Shown here piece by piece: positions 11,428 to 21,379 of a DNA stretch of 64,000 nt (within the stretch, counting starts at the first letter, position 1; each line of letters begins with the position of its first letter). The position numbers and the translations under genes are program-made. Source of the DNA: Daphnia carinata (Eukaryota; Arthropoda; Branchiopoda; Diplostraca; Daphniidae); assembly GCF_022539665.2 (NCBI RefSeq), contig NC_081334.1, positions 7,782,424-7,846,423 of the forward strand, read 5' to 3'. The notes beneath the pieces are model-generated. The model saw only the letters and a program-made list of their open reading frames with translations. It was not told the origin of the DNA and made no database searches.

Positions 11428-12438
11428 ATGAAACTTACTCTTCGCTATTTGATCATCTTCGGTATGCGGTCATTTTCTTTTAGCTTATACGTTCATTCAC
11501 GAGTTTTGGGTTTCGAAAACTAGTTTGGCTAGATGTTTAGTTCTCTTTCTTTTATTCTGCTTCAGGCTTCGTTGCAGCTCTTCAAGCAGCAGTTATCAAT
11601 GAAGCTGAATCCGTGTCCGACGTGGAACAAGGCAAAAGCGACGAGCAGGCTCGTGTAAGTATTTCATGTTGTTTCCTTATTTTAATGATACTTTCCTGCA
11701 AACAATAAGAATTATTTGAATGAAAAGGAAAAACGTGGATTTGCCAGCGGTGGTGGTGGATATGGCGGAGGTGGCAGCTCTGGATACGGCGGAGGAGCCG
11801 GCGGTGGAGCTGCTGGATATGGAGTAGGTTATGGTGGAGCCGCAGCTATTGCACAGGAAGCTGCCAATGCAGCCAAGGCAGCACAGAACGCACAGGCCGG
11901 AGCTGCAGCTCAGGCTGCCCAGCAAGCAAAAGCTACACTAGCGGCACAAGCCGTTCAGGCAGCTCAGCAAGCTCAAGCAGTTGTGGCAGCAAAACAGGCG
12001 CAGGCCGCTCAAATCTCCCAGGCTGCTCAAGCTGCCCAGGCTGCAGCATTTGCCGAATCAGCACAGGCCGCCCAAGCAACCCAGGCCGTTCAGGCCGCCG
12101 AAGCAACTAAAGTTCAGGCTCTTCAACAAGCTCAAGCTCTGGCAGCTGCTTCTAGAGCCGCACAGTCTCATGCTGCTCAGGCTGTTGCTGCTGTCCAAGC
12201 TGCTCAGGCCCAACAAGCTTCCCAAGCTCAGATGGCCTACCAGGCCCAAGCAAACGCCCAAGCTTTGGCGTACAAACAACAAGCTTCTTTGGCTGATTTG
12301 GCAGCTGCCCAGCAGGCAGCCAACAAGGCTTACTCAGCTGCCCAAGCTGCCCAGGCCACAGCTGTCGGTGGTGGTGGTTCCTACGGTGGATTTGGCAGCG
12401 GTTACGGTGGAAGCTCTGGCGGCTGCCCAGCTTGTTAA
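11428..12438 (+). CDS. Secreted Gly-Tyr/Ala-Gln-rich protein with CxxC end, family member 6
   Basis: Three exons: 11428-11461, 11566-11654, 11728-12438; 277 aa. The signal peptide is MKLTLRYLIIF then GFVAALQA. The acidic propeptide ends EQAR and exon 3 opens EKRGFASGGGG, giving furin site REKR. The mature chain (about 233 aa) has an N-terminal Gly-Gly-Tyr region, about 165 residues of Ala/Gln-rich sequence likely to be helical or coiled-coil, and a C-terminal GGGGSYGGFGSGYGG segment ending CPAC. Exon 3 is 711 nt, the same as in members 8 and 9. Positions 12178-12416 are identical to 23285-23523 in member 9. Likely a cross-linked extracellular fibre protein by composition; no activity can be assigned. 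Confidence 0.85.
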
Positions 12439-12520
12439 ACATTGACTGAAAGAATTGTCCTTGAGCGATTCATCTTTGACCAACCATGAATGACGAAAGG
12501 TGTTGCAGATTTTTAATGAA

Positions 12521-12535
12521 GATTGTAGATCAATC
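12521..12535 (+). promoter_or_regulatory. 3' UTR stem-loop, member 6 copy
   Basis: GATTG-TAGAT-CAATC: a 5-bp stem with a 5-nt loop, 83 nt after the stop codon. The same element occurs after members 7, 9 and 11. Confidence 0.6.
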
Positions 12536-13654
12536 CCTATATTTCATACTGTTTTAATTGTGACCCATAAATACAGTATCATTACTTTACTTACTCACCA
12601 CTGTGTTGATAACTAATTGCTGCTAAACGGTGGGTTTACTTCAACAATCGAAATTCAGCTTCCGTTAAACACTTCAATGGCACAACAAAGTATGACACTT
12701 AGAAGTAACACTCGTTTCCTGACAACGGCATAACGGGAATTCAAACTAATAGACAGAATTTTTCACACTTCGGCACACAACTACTTCACGTGAAACAATA
12801 CCCAGTATACGCTTGCCAACTAATAGTTTGTACACTGTTAGTCCAATTCAAGGAGTTCGCCTACACCCGTCGATAAGTGGTCAATCGTAAATGGCATCCA
12901 CGTAAGTCGACACACTTCCGAATCTCGCTTCGACCATCATTTGAATATCCATTTCCCTTGCTAGCTAAGCTGATGTTTGCTTACATAAACAGACGTTTCT
13001 CAGAAAACCGTCATGACATTTGAGGCACACCGAATGATTTACGTCGTGGTCCTTTTTTTTTACCAAGAATTTTGCAAAGCAATGTGGGACAATTTGCGAA
13101 AACAGTGGAAAAGAATGGAAATGGAAAGCATATCCTTCACGTACCCATCCTTCAAACCTCCCCCCCCCCCCCAAAAAAAACAAACAAAAACAAACAAACA
13201 AAAAAACTCAACATTCTTTCAGTTGCCCATAAAACGTAAAATGTGTTGAGAGACAAACAGATACGTTTAAAAGCGAAACAACAAAACACTCTGAAGCATT
13301 AATATTCTTTTTATACTGCAAACACTATTCGCTAGAGTTGTCAATTCAATGCGCGGCTCTTGGGTACCACATCAACGTTTCAAATGTAACAATACTTGAT
13401 CGAGCACTTGTTTCGCTTTGGCTTTATGCACAATATTGTGTGTCCATAACAGCTTAATGATTTGCTGAACCATTTTGACTGAGAGAATGGGTAGATTGTG
13501 TTGCACGACGCCTTCGACATCAAACAAACAGAGTTCTGTTCACAAAAAGATATCGCTGTTTTTTTTTTTTTGTGTACTCTAGCCTATAGCCTATATGGGC
13601 TTGAAGTCGTCGGAGGAGTGATAGAAAGCAAGTGAAAAGAAAGAGGGAAAGTAC
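12536..13654. other. Intergenic DNA between members 6 and 7
   Basis: No supported gene. It holds a 13-C run at 13160-13172 followed by A-rich CAAA repeats to about 13207, and short T runs. Open frames spanning this low-complexity tract were not accepted. Confidence 0.5.
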
Positions 13655-13691
13655 TTTAAAAAGGAAGCGGATTAGTCGATTTCAAGTCAGT
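13655..13691 (+). promoter_or_regulatory. Core promoter of member 7
   Basis: TTTAAAAA at 13655-13662 acts as the TATA-type box; TCAGT at 13687-13691 puts the initiator A 34 bp downstream. The start codon is at 13768. Confidence 0.55.
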
Positions 13692-13767
13692 GCAATTCTA
13701 GCTAAAGAACACAGAAGCTCGTCGAACTGCTTACGTTGATTCCCGCAGACGACGGATCAAAATAAAC

Positions 13768-14739
13768 ATGCTGTCCATTCGAAACCTTGTTTTCGCCTTA
13801 GGTAAAAGATATCGATGTTTGGCACTTTTCAATTGATTTTTCATCAAACGTGTTTCCACGATTTCGTTCTTGATTCTAAAAACATTTGAATTTGTTCTAT
13901 TTGGCCTGTTAGGCATGCTGGCAGTAGCATCAGCTCTGCAAATTGACGAAGAATCTGTTAAACTATTGAGAGTAACAAATACTTTCTCATTATCGATCTT
14001 GTAAAATGAACTGAACAAATATGAATGTTTCAATAGGAAAAAAGAGGTATTGCTTCTGGGTATGGTGGTGGATATGGTGGTGGCTACGGTGGCGGGCATG
14101 GCGGTGGATACGGAGTAGGTTATGGAGGGGCAGCTGCAATTGCCCAGCAAGCTGCTAGTGTTGCCAAGGCAGCTCAAGCTTCCCAAGCTGCTGCTGCAGC
14201 CCAAGCAGCTCAACAAGCCCAGGCAGCCCTCGCAGCTCAGGCAACATACGCTGCACAACAAGTAAGACAAACTCATTTTCCTGATTATCCATGGTTGAAT
14301 CAATCTCCCAAAATCTAACCATTAAAATGTAAACATCTCAGGCTCAAGCAGTTGTAGCTGCCCAGCAACAACAAGCAGTTTATGCTGTACAAGCTGCACA
14401 GGTATGAGAACCATTTCCAACTTGAATACCTGGCATGTTTCATGAATTTTGGAATCAAAGGTTAGTAAAACATACCTTTGTGTATTCCTTGATTAGGCTG
14501 CTCAAGCAGCTGCATATTCTTCTGCCCATTACGGTGGTTACGGATCGATTCAAGCTTCCCACCATGCTCAACATTTGACATACCAGTCCCAAGCTTCGTT
14601 AGCTGATTTAGCAGCTGCTCAGCAGGCCGCCAATAAAGCTTATTCGGCAGCCCAAGCCGCCCAAGCCGTAGCTGTTGGTGGTGGTGGTGTTTACGGTGGA
14701 TTCAGCAGTCACGGAGGAGGCTACGGTCATGGATATTAA
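13768..14739 (+). CDS. Secreted Gly-Tyr/Ala-Gln-rich protein, family member 7
   Basis: Five exons: 13768-13801, 13913-13971, 14037-14261, 14342-14401, 14497-14739; 206 aa. The signal peptide (MLSIRNLVFAL, then MLAVASA) and a propeptide ending KLLR precede exon 3, which opens EKRGIASGYGG (furin site REKR). The mature chain has the Gly-Gly-Tyr start, an Ala/Gln middle interrupted by two phase-0 introns, the conserved block ASLADLAAAQQAANKAYSAA, and a Gly-Tyr/His end GGYGHGY. It lacks the Cys-x-x-Cys end of members 6 and 8-12. It therefore looks intermediate between the many-exon members 1-2 and the members with a single large exon 3. Confidence 0.82.
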
Positions 14740-14861
14740 CCAGATGGATTAAAGCTTTCACAGTAAAAATCCCATTGCCAGCAGTTCCCGCGCACGAAAC
14801 AATGGAGAAGTGGAATGTTTACATTTTACGAGTATTTTTTGCTGCACAAAACATTCACAAA

Positions 14862-14878
14862 AGATTGTAGAGCAATCT
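14862..14878 (+). promoter_or_regulatory. 3' UTR stem-loop, member 7 copy
   Basis: AGATTG-TAGAG-CAATCT: a 6-bp stem with a 5-nt loop, about 123 nt after the stop. Only one loop base differs from the copies after members 6, 9 and 11. Confidence 0.6.
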
Positions 14879-15712
14879 CTAACATCACAGACACAACATT
14901 GTACACTTGTGCTGTTAAAAATATATACAGTTACTGGCTGAACTCGGTGTAAAATGTTTTTCATTTTGGATAGCTTGGTTCGTACCTCCTCGTTTAACGT
15001 GCCTCCCCGAAAATCAATATCGAATTTCGGTTAAAGCATTTTGGAAGTTGGACATGCCGTTGAGCATAGAGTTTTGTGGAAAGCCAAACATGCCGAATGG
15101 AATCGTTGATAAACCACTGAGAAAGTTGTAGTTTCGGGGCACCAAAAGAAGCACGTATATCTTTTTGCTACTTGGTGAGGAGCAGGCACTGAGCAGACGA
15201 ATGTATGCCTGTATGTATGACTTAATACGATTCACAATACATTACACAATATTATCAAAATTATCATAAAACAAACAAACAAACAAACTATGCGGAATAC
15301 ACCTTGAAAATATGGGTGGGAAAAAACTTGGCGTGGAAAAAATGTACTACTGTACAAGGAGGCACAGTCCTTTCTGAAATTGGTTTTTGTTAAATAAATT
15401 AATTATACCTGTTTAGAAAAAAGTCAGTGAAATCATTGAACAATGTTTGATTGTACAATTAGATTGTAAATCAACACTTTTTTCTGTTTTACGATGTGAA
15501 GAATTAACGTAAAATTCCATTCAAAGTGCGAAATTCAATTTGCAAGCCTTCTTGGGAGGGGCCGAACGTACTAAAGCTAAACTCGAAAATGAAATTTTTA
15601 GCTACTTTTTGTTCAGTATAGCAGTCTATACGATCGAATAGTGTCCAAATCCTTGAATACTGATTCAAATATCTCCTACAGTGATCCGAAACGCTTAGTA
15701 TTGATTTCGAAG
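14879..15712. other. Intergenic DNA before the repeat membrane-protein gene
   Basis: No gene recognised. A CAAA repeat lies at about 15271-15288. A degenerate relative of the stem-loop (AGATTGTAAATCAAC) occurs at 15461-15475 but does not pair fully and is far from member 7. Confidence 0.45.
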
Positions 15713-17563
15713 ATGTCTTCTTTCGTGAAGTTCTCTGCAAGAGTGATTGGCGTAGTAGCGGTTGGAGCTGGAGTTGTTGCGGTCGGTTGGATCGGATGGA
15801 AGGCGTACGTCATGGCAAGAGCCCCCGCTCTGCCAACGGGCGATTCCGACGAAGCTATTTCGGCTGCAGATAACATCGTTCCGTCGCAAGACGTACAAGA
15901 GAAACCTGAAGCAGTTCCGGAAGTTCCGGCTGCGAAAGCTCGTAAGGTCCGGCGGTCGAACAAGGCGCTGTGGAATAAGAGTTACCAGCGACGGTTGGCG
16001 AGGAGAGCACAGGAAAGGGCGGAAAGATCGGCTCTTCAACAAGCAAGCTGCGAAGATGCATCCGTTGAATCGTGCTGCAAGCTGTCTTTGGCCGCTGTGC
16101 CAGCCGATGACGAAGATGCACCCGTCCCCGAGCCGGCTGTTGAGCCCGCTAGCGAGGAACACTCTCTCGTTCCCATCCAGCACGAAAGTGTTGTTGAAGT
16201 TTCTCACGCTGAAGGTGAACAGTTGGTGGAAGGAGTTTCCGAGGAAGTCGTAGCTGTTGTCGCAGATGTGGTGGTCGCAGATACGCCAGTCCGGCCTGTT
16301 CGCGTAAAACGTCCCAACAAGGCCCTGTGGAGCAAGAGCTACCAAAAGCGCTTGGCCAAGAGAGCACAGGAGCGGGCTGAGAGAGCTGCCCAGCAACAAG
16401 TGACTTATGAAGATCCATCCCATGAGTCGAGCTCCGCACCATCGGTAGTCGTTGTTCCAGAACCTTGCGCAGTGGACGCAATTTCCGAACCTCTTGTTCC
16501 AGCCGATGAAGAGGATACTCCGAACGCTGAGGCCCAAACCCCGCGTTCCATCGAGGTGTACGATTTACCTGCACTTCCTGCTGAGGTTATTCCCGAAGCA
16601 GCTGCTGCTGTAGATGCAGTGGCCGCAGACACACCTGTTCGGCCTGTTCGCGTAAAACGTCCCAACAGGGCCCTGTGGAGTAAGAGCTACCAAAAGCGCT
16701 TGGCCAAGAGAGCACAGGAGCGGGCTGAGAGAGCTGCCCAGCAACAAGTGACTTATGAAGATCCATCCCATGAGTCGAGCTCCGCACCATCGGTGGTCGT
16801 TGTTCCAGGACCTTGCGCAGTGGACGCAATTTCCGAACCTCTTGTTCCAGCCGATGAAGACGATACTCCGAACGCTGAGGCCCAAACCCCGCGTTCCATC
16901 GAGGTTTGCGATGTACCTGCATTGGCCGTTGAGCCCGTTAGTGCGGAATCTTCTCCCGTTTCCATCCAACACGAAAGTGTTGAAGAAGTTTGCCCCACTG
17001 AAAGCGAGCGGCTGGTGGAAGTCATTCCCGACGCAAGTGTTGCTGTAGATGCTGCTGCTGATGCAGTTGTAGATGCGGTGGCCGCAGACGCAACTGTTCG
17101 GCCCGTTCGCGTAAAACGTCCCAACAAGGCCCTGTGGAGCAAGAGCTACCAAAAGCGCTTGGCCAAGCGAGCACAGGAGCGGGCAGATAGAGCTGCCCAG
17201 CAACAGGGGACTTGTGAAGATCCATCCCATGAATCAAGCTCCGCACCATCGGTAGTCGTTGTTCCAGAACCTTGCGCAGTGGACGCAATTTGCAAACCTC
17301 ATGTTCCAGCCGATGAAGAGGATACTCCGAACGCAGAGCCCCAAACCTCACCTTCCATCGAGGTTTGCGATTTACCTGTACCAGCTCTTGAGGTCATTCT
17401 CGAAGCAGATGCTACTGTAATTGCTGCTGCTGATGCAATTGTAGAGGTACCTGTTCGGCCCGTTCGAGTTGAATACCAAGGTCGTATGGCTATTTTTGCG
17501 CGGCGGCGGGCAGAGAAAGATGCTCTGCTAAAGGCCGGAGTACAATCCGACAAGGTAGAGTAG
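15713..17563 (+). CDS. Predicted one-pass membrane protein with basic/acidic tandem repeats
   Basis: A single open frame of 616 aa from ATG 15713. An in-frame ATG at 15641 would add 24 residues, but the downstream Met directly precedes a hydrophobic helix (IGVVAVGAGVVAVGWIGW) that would anchor the protein. Behind it are four repeats of a basic helix, KRPNKALWSKSYQKRLAKRA, then ERAERAAQQQ, each followed by an acidic/Pro/Ser/Val linker, and a degenerate fifth basic unit at the C-terminus. Spacing is 116 aa between repeats 2 and 3 and 153 aa between 3 and 4. Repeats 2 and 3 are nearly identical at DNA level, so they duplicated recently. RVKR furin-like sites start three of the repeats. I do not recognise the family. 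It is unlike its neighbours: intronless, no signal peptide cleavage motif, no Ala/Gln repeats. Confidence 0.7.
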   Translation: MSSFVKFSARVIGVVAVGAGVVAVGWIGWKAYVMARAPALPTGDSDEAISAADNIVPSQDVQEKPEAVPEVPAAKARKVRRSNKALWNKSYQRRLARRAQERAERSALQQASCEDASVESCCKLSLAAVPADDEDAPVPEPAVEPASEEHSLVPIQHESVVEVSHAEGEQLVEGVSEEVVAVVADVVVADTPVRPVRVKRPNKALWSKSYQKRLAKRAQERAERAAQQQVTYEDPSHESSSAPSVVVVPEPCAVDAISEPLVPADEEDTPNAEAQTPRSIEVYDLPALPAEVIPEAAAAVDAVAADTPVRPVRVKRPNRALWSKSYQKRLAKRAQERAERAAQQQVTYEDPSHESSSAPSVVVVPGPCAVDAISEPLVPADEDDTPNAEAQTPRSIEVCDVPALAVEPVSAESSPVSIQHESVEEVCPTESERLVEVIPDASVAVDAAADAVVDAVAADATVRPVRVKRPNKALWSKSYQKRLAKRAQERADRAAQQQGTCEDPSHESSSAPSVVVVPEPCAVDAICKPHVPADEEDTPNAEPQTSPSIEVCDLPVPALEVILEADATVIAAADAIVEVPVRPVRVEYQGRMAIFARRRAEKDALLKAGVQSDKVE

Positions 17564-17573
17564 ATTAAGGCAC

Positions 17574-17830
17574 GTGAAACCACGGACGGCAAAGTGGACA
17601 TTGAGCCGAGCCGTGCACTGCCGTTGGCCGCTGTACAACAATCTTTGCAGTGGACGCCAATTTCCGACTCCCTTGTACCAGCCAGCAAAGAGGATGTACC
17701 TGATCCTGCACGCATCTCCCATTGAGGTTTACAACTTACCTGCACCGATTTTTGAGCCCGCTGAAGAACATTCATCCGTTCCATCCGACACGAGTGTGTC
17801 GCTGAAGTTTCCAACTCAGTAGGCGAACAG
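17574..17830 (+). pseudogene. Decayed extra repeat after the stop codon
   Basis: Downstream of the stop, shifted frames still read parts of the repeat linker: a DSLVPAS-like segment near 17665-17690 in one frame and IEVYNLPAPIFEPAEEHSSV at about 17722-17781 in another, matching SIEVYDLPA and EPLVPAD of the intact repeats. Stops and frameshifts break it up. The gene was therefore longer in the past and its C-terminal end has been lost. Confidence 0.6.
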
Positions 17831-17911
17831 TCGGCCGCATCCTCAGAACAACCCGCTCATTGAGCGTTTTTTTTTTTCTTTTCGTTTTTTTTTTCCTTTA
17901 AAAAAAAACTG

Positions 17912-18165
17912 AAAACCAAAATTGTTGTACATTCTGTTTCGGCTTCATTGTCTTCCGCAGAGTAGTCCACTCATTGAGCATTTGTTTTTTTCTTTTTGTT
18001 TTCGATTTAAACGTAGCAGAAAACAGTAAGTCAAAATTCTTGTACATTCTCTCCCAGTTTTAATTGTGTCTTCTTCAGAGTAATCAGTTTAATTTCCCCT
18101 TTTTATAAATAGCAGAGGCGAGTCAAAATTCTTGTACATTTGTATTTCGGCTTAATTTGTGTATT
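17912..18165 (+). repeat. Three-copy degenerate tandem repeat in the 3' flank
   Basis: A 17-nt core CAAAATTCTTGTACATT occurs at 18032-18048 and 18124-18140, with a one-base variant at 17917-17933; spacing is about 114 and 92 bp. The copies share flanking T-rich and TCTTC-rich sequence. A diverged copy lies at about 717-745 next to the relic at the left edge. Confidence 0.55.
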
Positions 18166-18169
18166 CATT

Positions 18170-18537
18170 AACCTTTGATGACGCTTTCTTTCAACCACAA
18201 TCCGAAGGAACTGGCCGATGAACCCGTAACGGAGTTGTTTTCACTGCCGTGCGTGACAACTACCAATACTGTAATCCTTCTGTTCCATTTGTCTTCCTCA
18301 CGGCACAAGTTTGCGTGCGAGTGGCGGGATGGTGAGCAATATTACCATCTCCCCACCGGCTTGCACCCGCCGGAAGGAGACCACTACGAGAATTGATTGT
18401 CTCGTAGTGATGGCAGAGAGTTGCAGGTAGTTTTCACCTCCACGGTAGTGATTAGCTACCTTTACGGGGGATTTTTATCCTTAAATGAGTCAGGTCGGTT
18501 CTGGAAGTGCGTGTGCGAGGAGAGCTAATCAAAGGTT
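18170..18537. mobile_element. Possible small inverted-repeat element
   Basis: AACCTTTGAT at 18170-18179 is the exact inverse of ATCAAAGGTT at 18528-18537, bounding 368 bp. Inside, CACTACGAGA at 18382-18391 pairs perfectly with TCTCGTAGTG at 18400-18409 around an 8-nt loop. The interior is less AT-rich than its surroundings. No target-site duplication or transposase is evident, so a miniature transposon is only a suggestion. Confidence 0.3.
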
Positions 18538-20333
18538 TCGTTTGCCTCTGCTAAACAAAATTTTCGCACTTATCCTTTTCTTTTAAATTTTTGTATTGCA
18601 AAATTTCATTTCAAAATTTCCCATTTTTTCTGTAATATTTTTCTGCTACTCAAAATTCCCCATTCATTTTCTTCTTTTCGATCAATAAAGTTCATACTTA
18701 AACCTATATCCATTTTGTTTTGACTTTTATTACTCCAAATCAGTTCCTATTTATCCCACTACAATGTGGCGTTGTTTGAAACGTTATTCACGTGAATGAA
18801 CTCATTCCAAGCGGTATTATAAATGGGGCTGTTTTTCATTGAAAGCACAGAGATTTGAAAAAAAAAAAAGCATCGTTGTATTGCATCACTGTTTTGACGT
18901 TTACCCGTTAGCCCAAAATAGTACACTCTTCTATATTTACATAGATGACAAGTAATTGACGGCTGACTTCAATCCTAATGATATATTGCTTTCATAATTA
19001 TTCCCGTATGTTTCTAATGATAAAAAAACGCTTTTTAAAATTTCTCTTTATTTTTTTTTTACGTTTAAATTGCACATTGATTTACATACCGTGTTGATAG
19101 TTGGGACAAAATAGATGTCCTCCGTATCCGATGTCGTTGCTTTAAGCAGTTCATTTTGATTGCAAAGGACGCTGATCAGAGTGAGGCAAGCAACAAGATT
19201 GACGAATAGGAAAATCGCCGTCAGCCATTGTAAAACTAAGCTTCTTTTCCTACGGAACCACAAATTGGAAAATGATTCATTTAAGGAACAGTCTAATGAA
19301 AAATCGTACCTATTTCGCAGCACAGCTTGATCTCGATAACCGTTAAGAGACATCAACATGTTGTCGCCGTGATAACACACAGAATCACTGTAGGAACTAC
19401 TGAGAGCTATAACGTATGTAACAACCTGTGCATGACTAGTTTTCAATGGAGAGAGAAAGTCAATCGGTGGGCAACGTTGGTATCGAGAGAACCAAACAAA
19501 ATTTTATCATAACTGGTTCTGTAAAAATCAAACTGGTATATGAGCAACACGCCCAACGACCTTCGTCTCTGTTACTTGCGATGGCATCACTACCGCCCTA
19601 AATACGGAACCGTTTTTACAATCCCCTTTCAAGGGTAGCATTCACAGCCAAATTCTCACGGCCATTCTTTTCGCAATGGAACTGTTGGCATAGTATCGTA
19701 TCGCGTGTGTCTCCATGTAAATTAAAGCTCTAGGGGAAAAGCGTACCTAATTAACGTTCACCGAAGCCTTAACGTAAATTTTGCTTGAAGTATCATCAGG
19801 TGTAAAGCTTCATGGTTGTGTCAGCAAATGGAAATTGTTTTTTTTTTCAATTCAGAAACAAATCAAATGAATGAATGTCGAAAACATTCAAATGCGGAAA
19901 TAAAAGTGGTTTTCGTGCGCTTCGTATCGTAGCAGAAAGTAAACCTGGAGGCGTCTAACCTGTAAAAGAAATCAGAGGACGATTGTGTTCGTTATACAAT
20001 CGTGTTTTCCTTTCGTGAACGAATTGCCAACGAGCTACACGAATTCATAGCGAAAAGGAAAAGAATTGCAATCGAAAGTTATTGGGAATGGCTCGGTTTC
20101 ATTGATTTCTAAAGCCATTAGACTGGAACTTGACGACATAATGGTGTCTACTTAAACAGCGATATCCCTTTTTTTTAATTTGACAAAAACAAAATTTGTC
20201 TATTTGATTAACCTTATCGAGAGTTTCGCCGATTGTCATGAAACTGGTCGGGTGCACCAACACAAACGATAATCGAAAGATGAGAGTGTTGCGTCTTCAT
20301 CATCGGCCAACATCGATCGAAGAGTTCCATAGA
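18538..20333. other. Mostly non-coding interval before member 8
   Basis: AATAAA at 18684-18689 may be the polyadenylation signal of the repeat membrane-protein gene. Apart from the uncertain minus-strand exon listed separately I see only AT-rich sequence with short homopolymer runs. Confidence 0.45.
19071..19368 (-). CDS. Possible orphan exon of a one-pass membrane protein
   Basis: A minus-strand frame reads MLMSLNGYRDQAVLRNRY, then a basic stretch FRRKRS, a hydrophobic helix LQWLTAIFLFVNLVACLTLI, and a short hydrophilic part ending at a strong donor (ACG then GTATGTAAAT, rightmost exon base about 19071). This has the look of a type II membrane protein first coding exon. No matching downstream exon on the minus strand was found before the plus-strand repeat gene, so it could be a stranded exon or chance. 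Confidence 0.25.
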
Positions 20334-20340
20334 TATAAAA
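20334..20340 (+). promoter_or_regulatory. TATA box of member 8
   Basis: TATAAAA 102 bp before the start codon at 20436; an initiator-like TCACTC lies about 30 bp downstream. Confidence 0.55.
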
Positions 20341-20435
20341 ACGCAGAGCAAACGGTAGACAAATCACTCACCTCTCAAACATCATCCAAGTAAAACATTT
20401 GGAAGCTAATCAGCGTCTACAGAGAAACAAATAAA

Positions 20436-21379
20436 ATGGATCTTCGCTCGTGTTTGATCGTTTTGGGTAAGGCAAATGTCACAGCTAAAAATGCATCAGA
20501 GAAAAGGATTTTTTATTATTATTATTTATTTTTAATAGGCTGTGTTGTTGTCCTTCAAGCGTCTGCTGTCGTCCCAAAAGCTGGTGAAGAACAAACAAGG
20601 GTAAGATATTTCTATAATTAAAATGCATTCGATATGAATGAAACATTGGTGCCATCTTTAATATTCAGGACAAGCGCGGATTTGCCAGTGGTGGCGGTGG
20701 ATATGGCGGAGGTGGCAGCTCTGGATACGGCGGAGGAGCCGGCGGTGGAGCTGCTGGATATGGAGTAGGTTACGGTGGTGCCGCAGCTATTGCACAGGAA
20801 GCTGCCAATGCAGCCAAGGCAGCACAGAACGCACAGGCCGGAGCTGCAGCTCAGGCAGCTCAGCAGGCTAAGGCAACTCTTGCTGCCCAAGCTGTCCAGG
20901 CAGCCCAGCAGGCCCAGGCTGTTGTAGCAGCCAAACAGGCACAAGCCGCCCAAATCTCCCAAGCCGCTCAAGCTGCGCAGGCCGCAGCTTTTGCTGAATC
21001 GGCTCAAGCCGCCCAAGCAGCTCAAGCAGTTCAGGCAGCCGAAGCCACCAAAGTTCAAGCTCTGCAACAAGCCCAAGCTCTCGCTGCTGCCGCTAAGGCT
21101 GCACAGTCTCATGCTGCGCAAGCAGTCGCCGCTCTCCAAGCCTCTCAAGCCCAACAAGCGTCACAAGCACAGATGGCCTATCAGGCTCAGGCAAACGCCC
21201 AAGCATTGGCCTATAAACAACAAGCTGCATTGGCTGATCTTGCAGCTGCCCAACAAGCCGCCAACAAGGCTTACTCCGCCGCCCAAGCCGCACAGGCGAC
21301 TGCAGTTGGTGGTGGTGGATCCTATGGTGGATTTGGCAGCGGTTACGGTGGAAGCTCTGGAGGCTGCCCGGCTTGTTAA
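20436..21379 (+). CDS. Secreted Gly-Tyr/Ala-Gln-rich protein with CxxC end, family member 8
   Basis: Three exons: 20436-20466, 20539-20600, 20669-21379; 267 aa. The signal peptide is MDLRSCLIVLGCVVVLQASA. The propeptide is the shortest kind in the group and ends EQTR; exon 3 opens DKRGFASGGGG (furin site RDKR). Exon 3 is 711 nt with the same order as member 6: Gly-Gly-Tyr region, about 165 residues of Ala/Gln, then GGGGSYGGFGSGYGG and CPAC. The first 200 nt of exon 3 are almost identical to member 6, while 20906-20994 is identical to member 12 (29449-29537): a mosaic. No clear 3' UTR stem-loop; only a partial GATTG half-site near 21452. Confidence 0.85.

Noticed and set aside
15461-15475. AGATTGTAAATCAAC as a fifth copy of the stem-loop
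   Set aside because: The arms do not pair fully and the site is over 700 nt from the member 7 stop.
15695-16537. 280-codon antisense frame opposite the repeat membrane-protein gene
   Set aside because: Shadow of the repetitive sense frame; repeats along with it and has no independent features.
18175-18396. 73-codon frame inside the inverted-repeat element
   Set aside because: No domain, no splice context, ends at the internal hairpin; likely chance.
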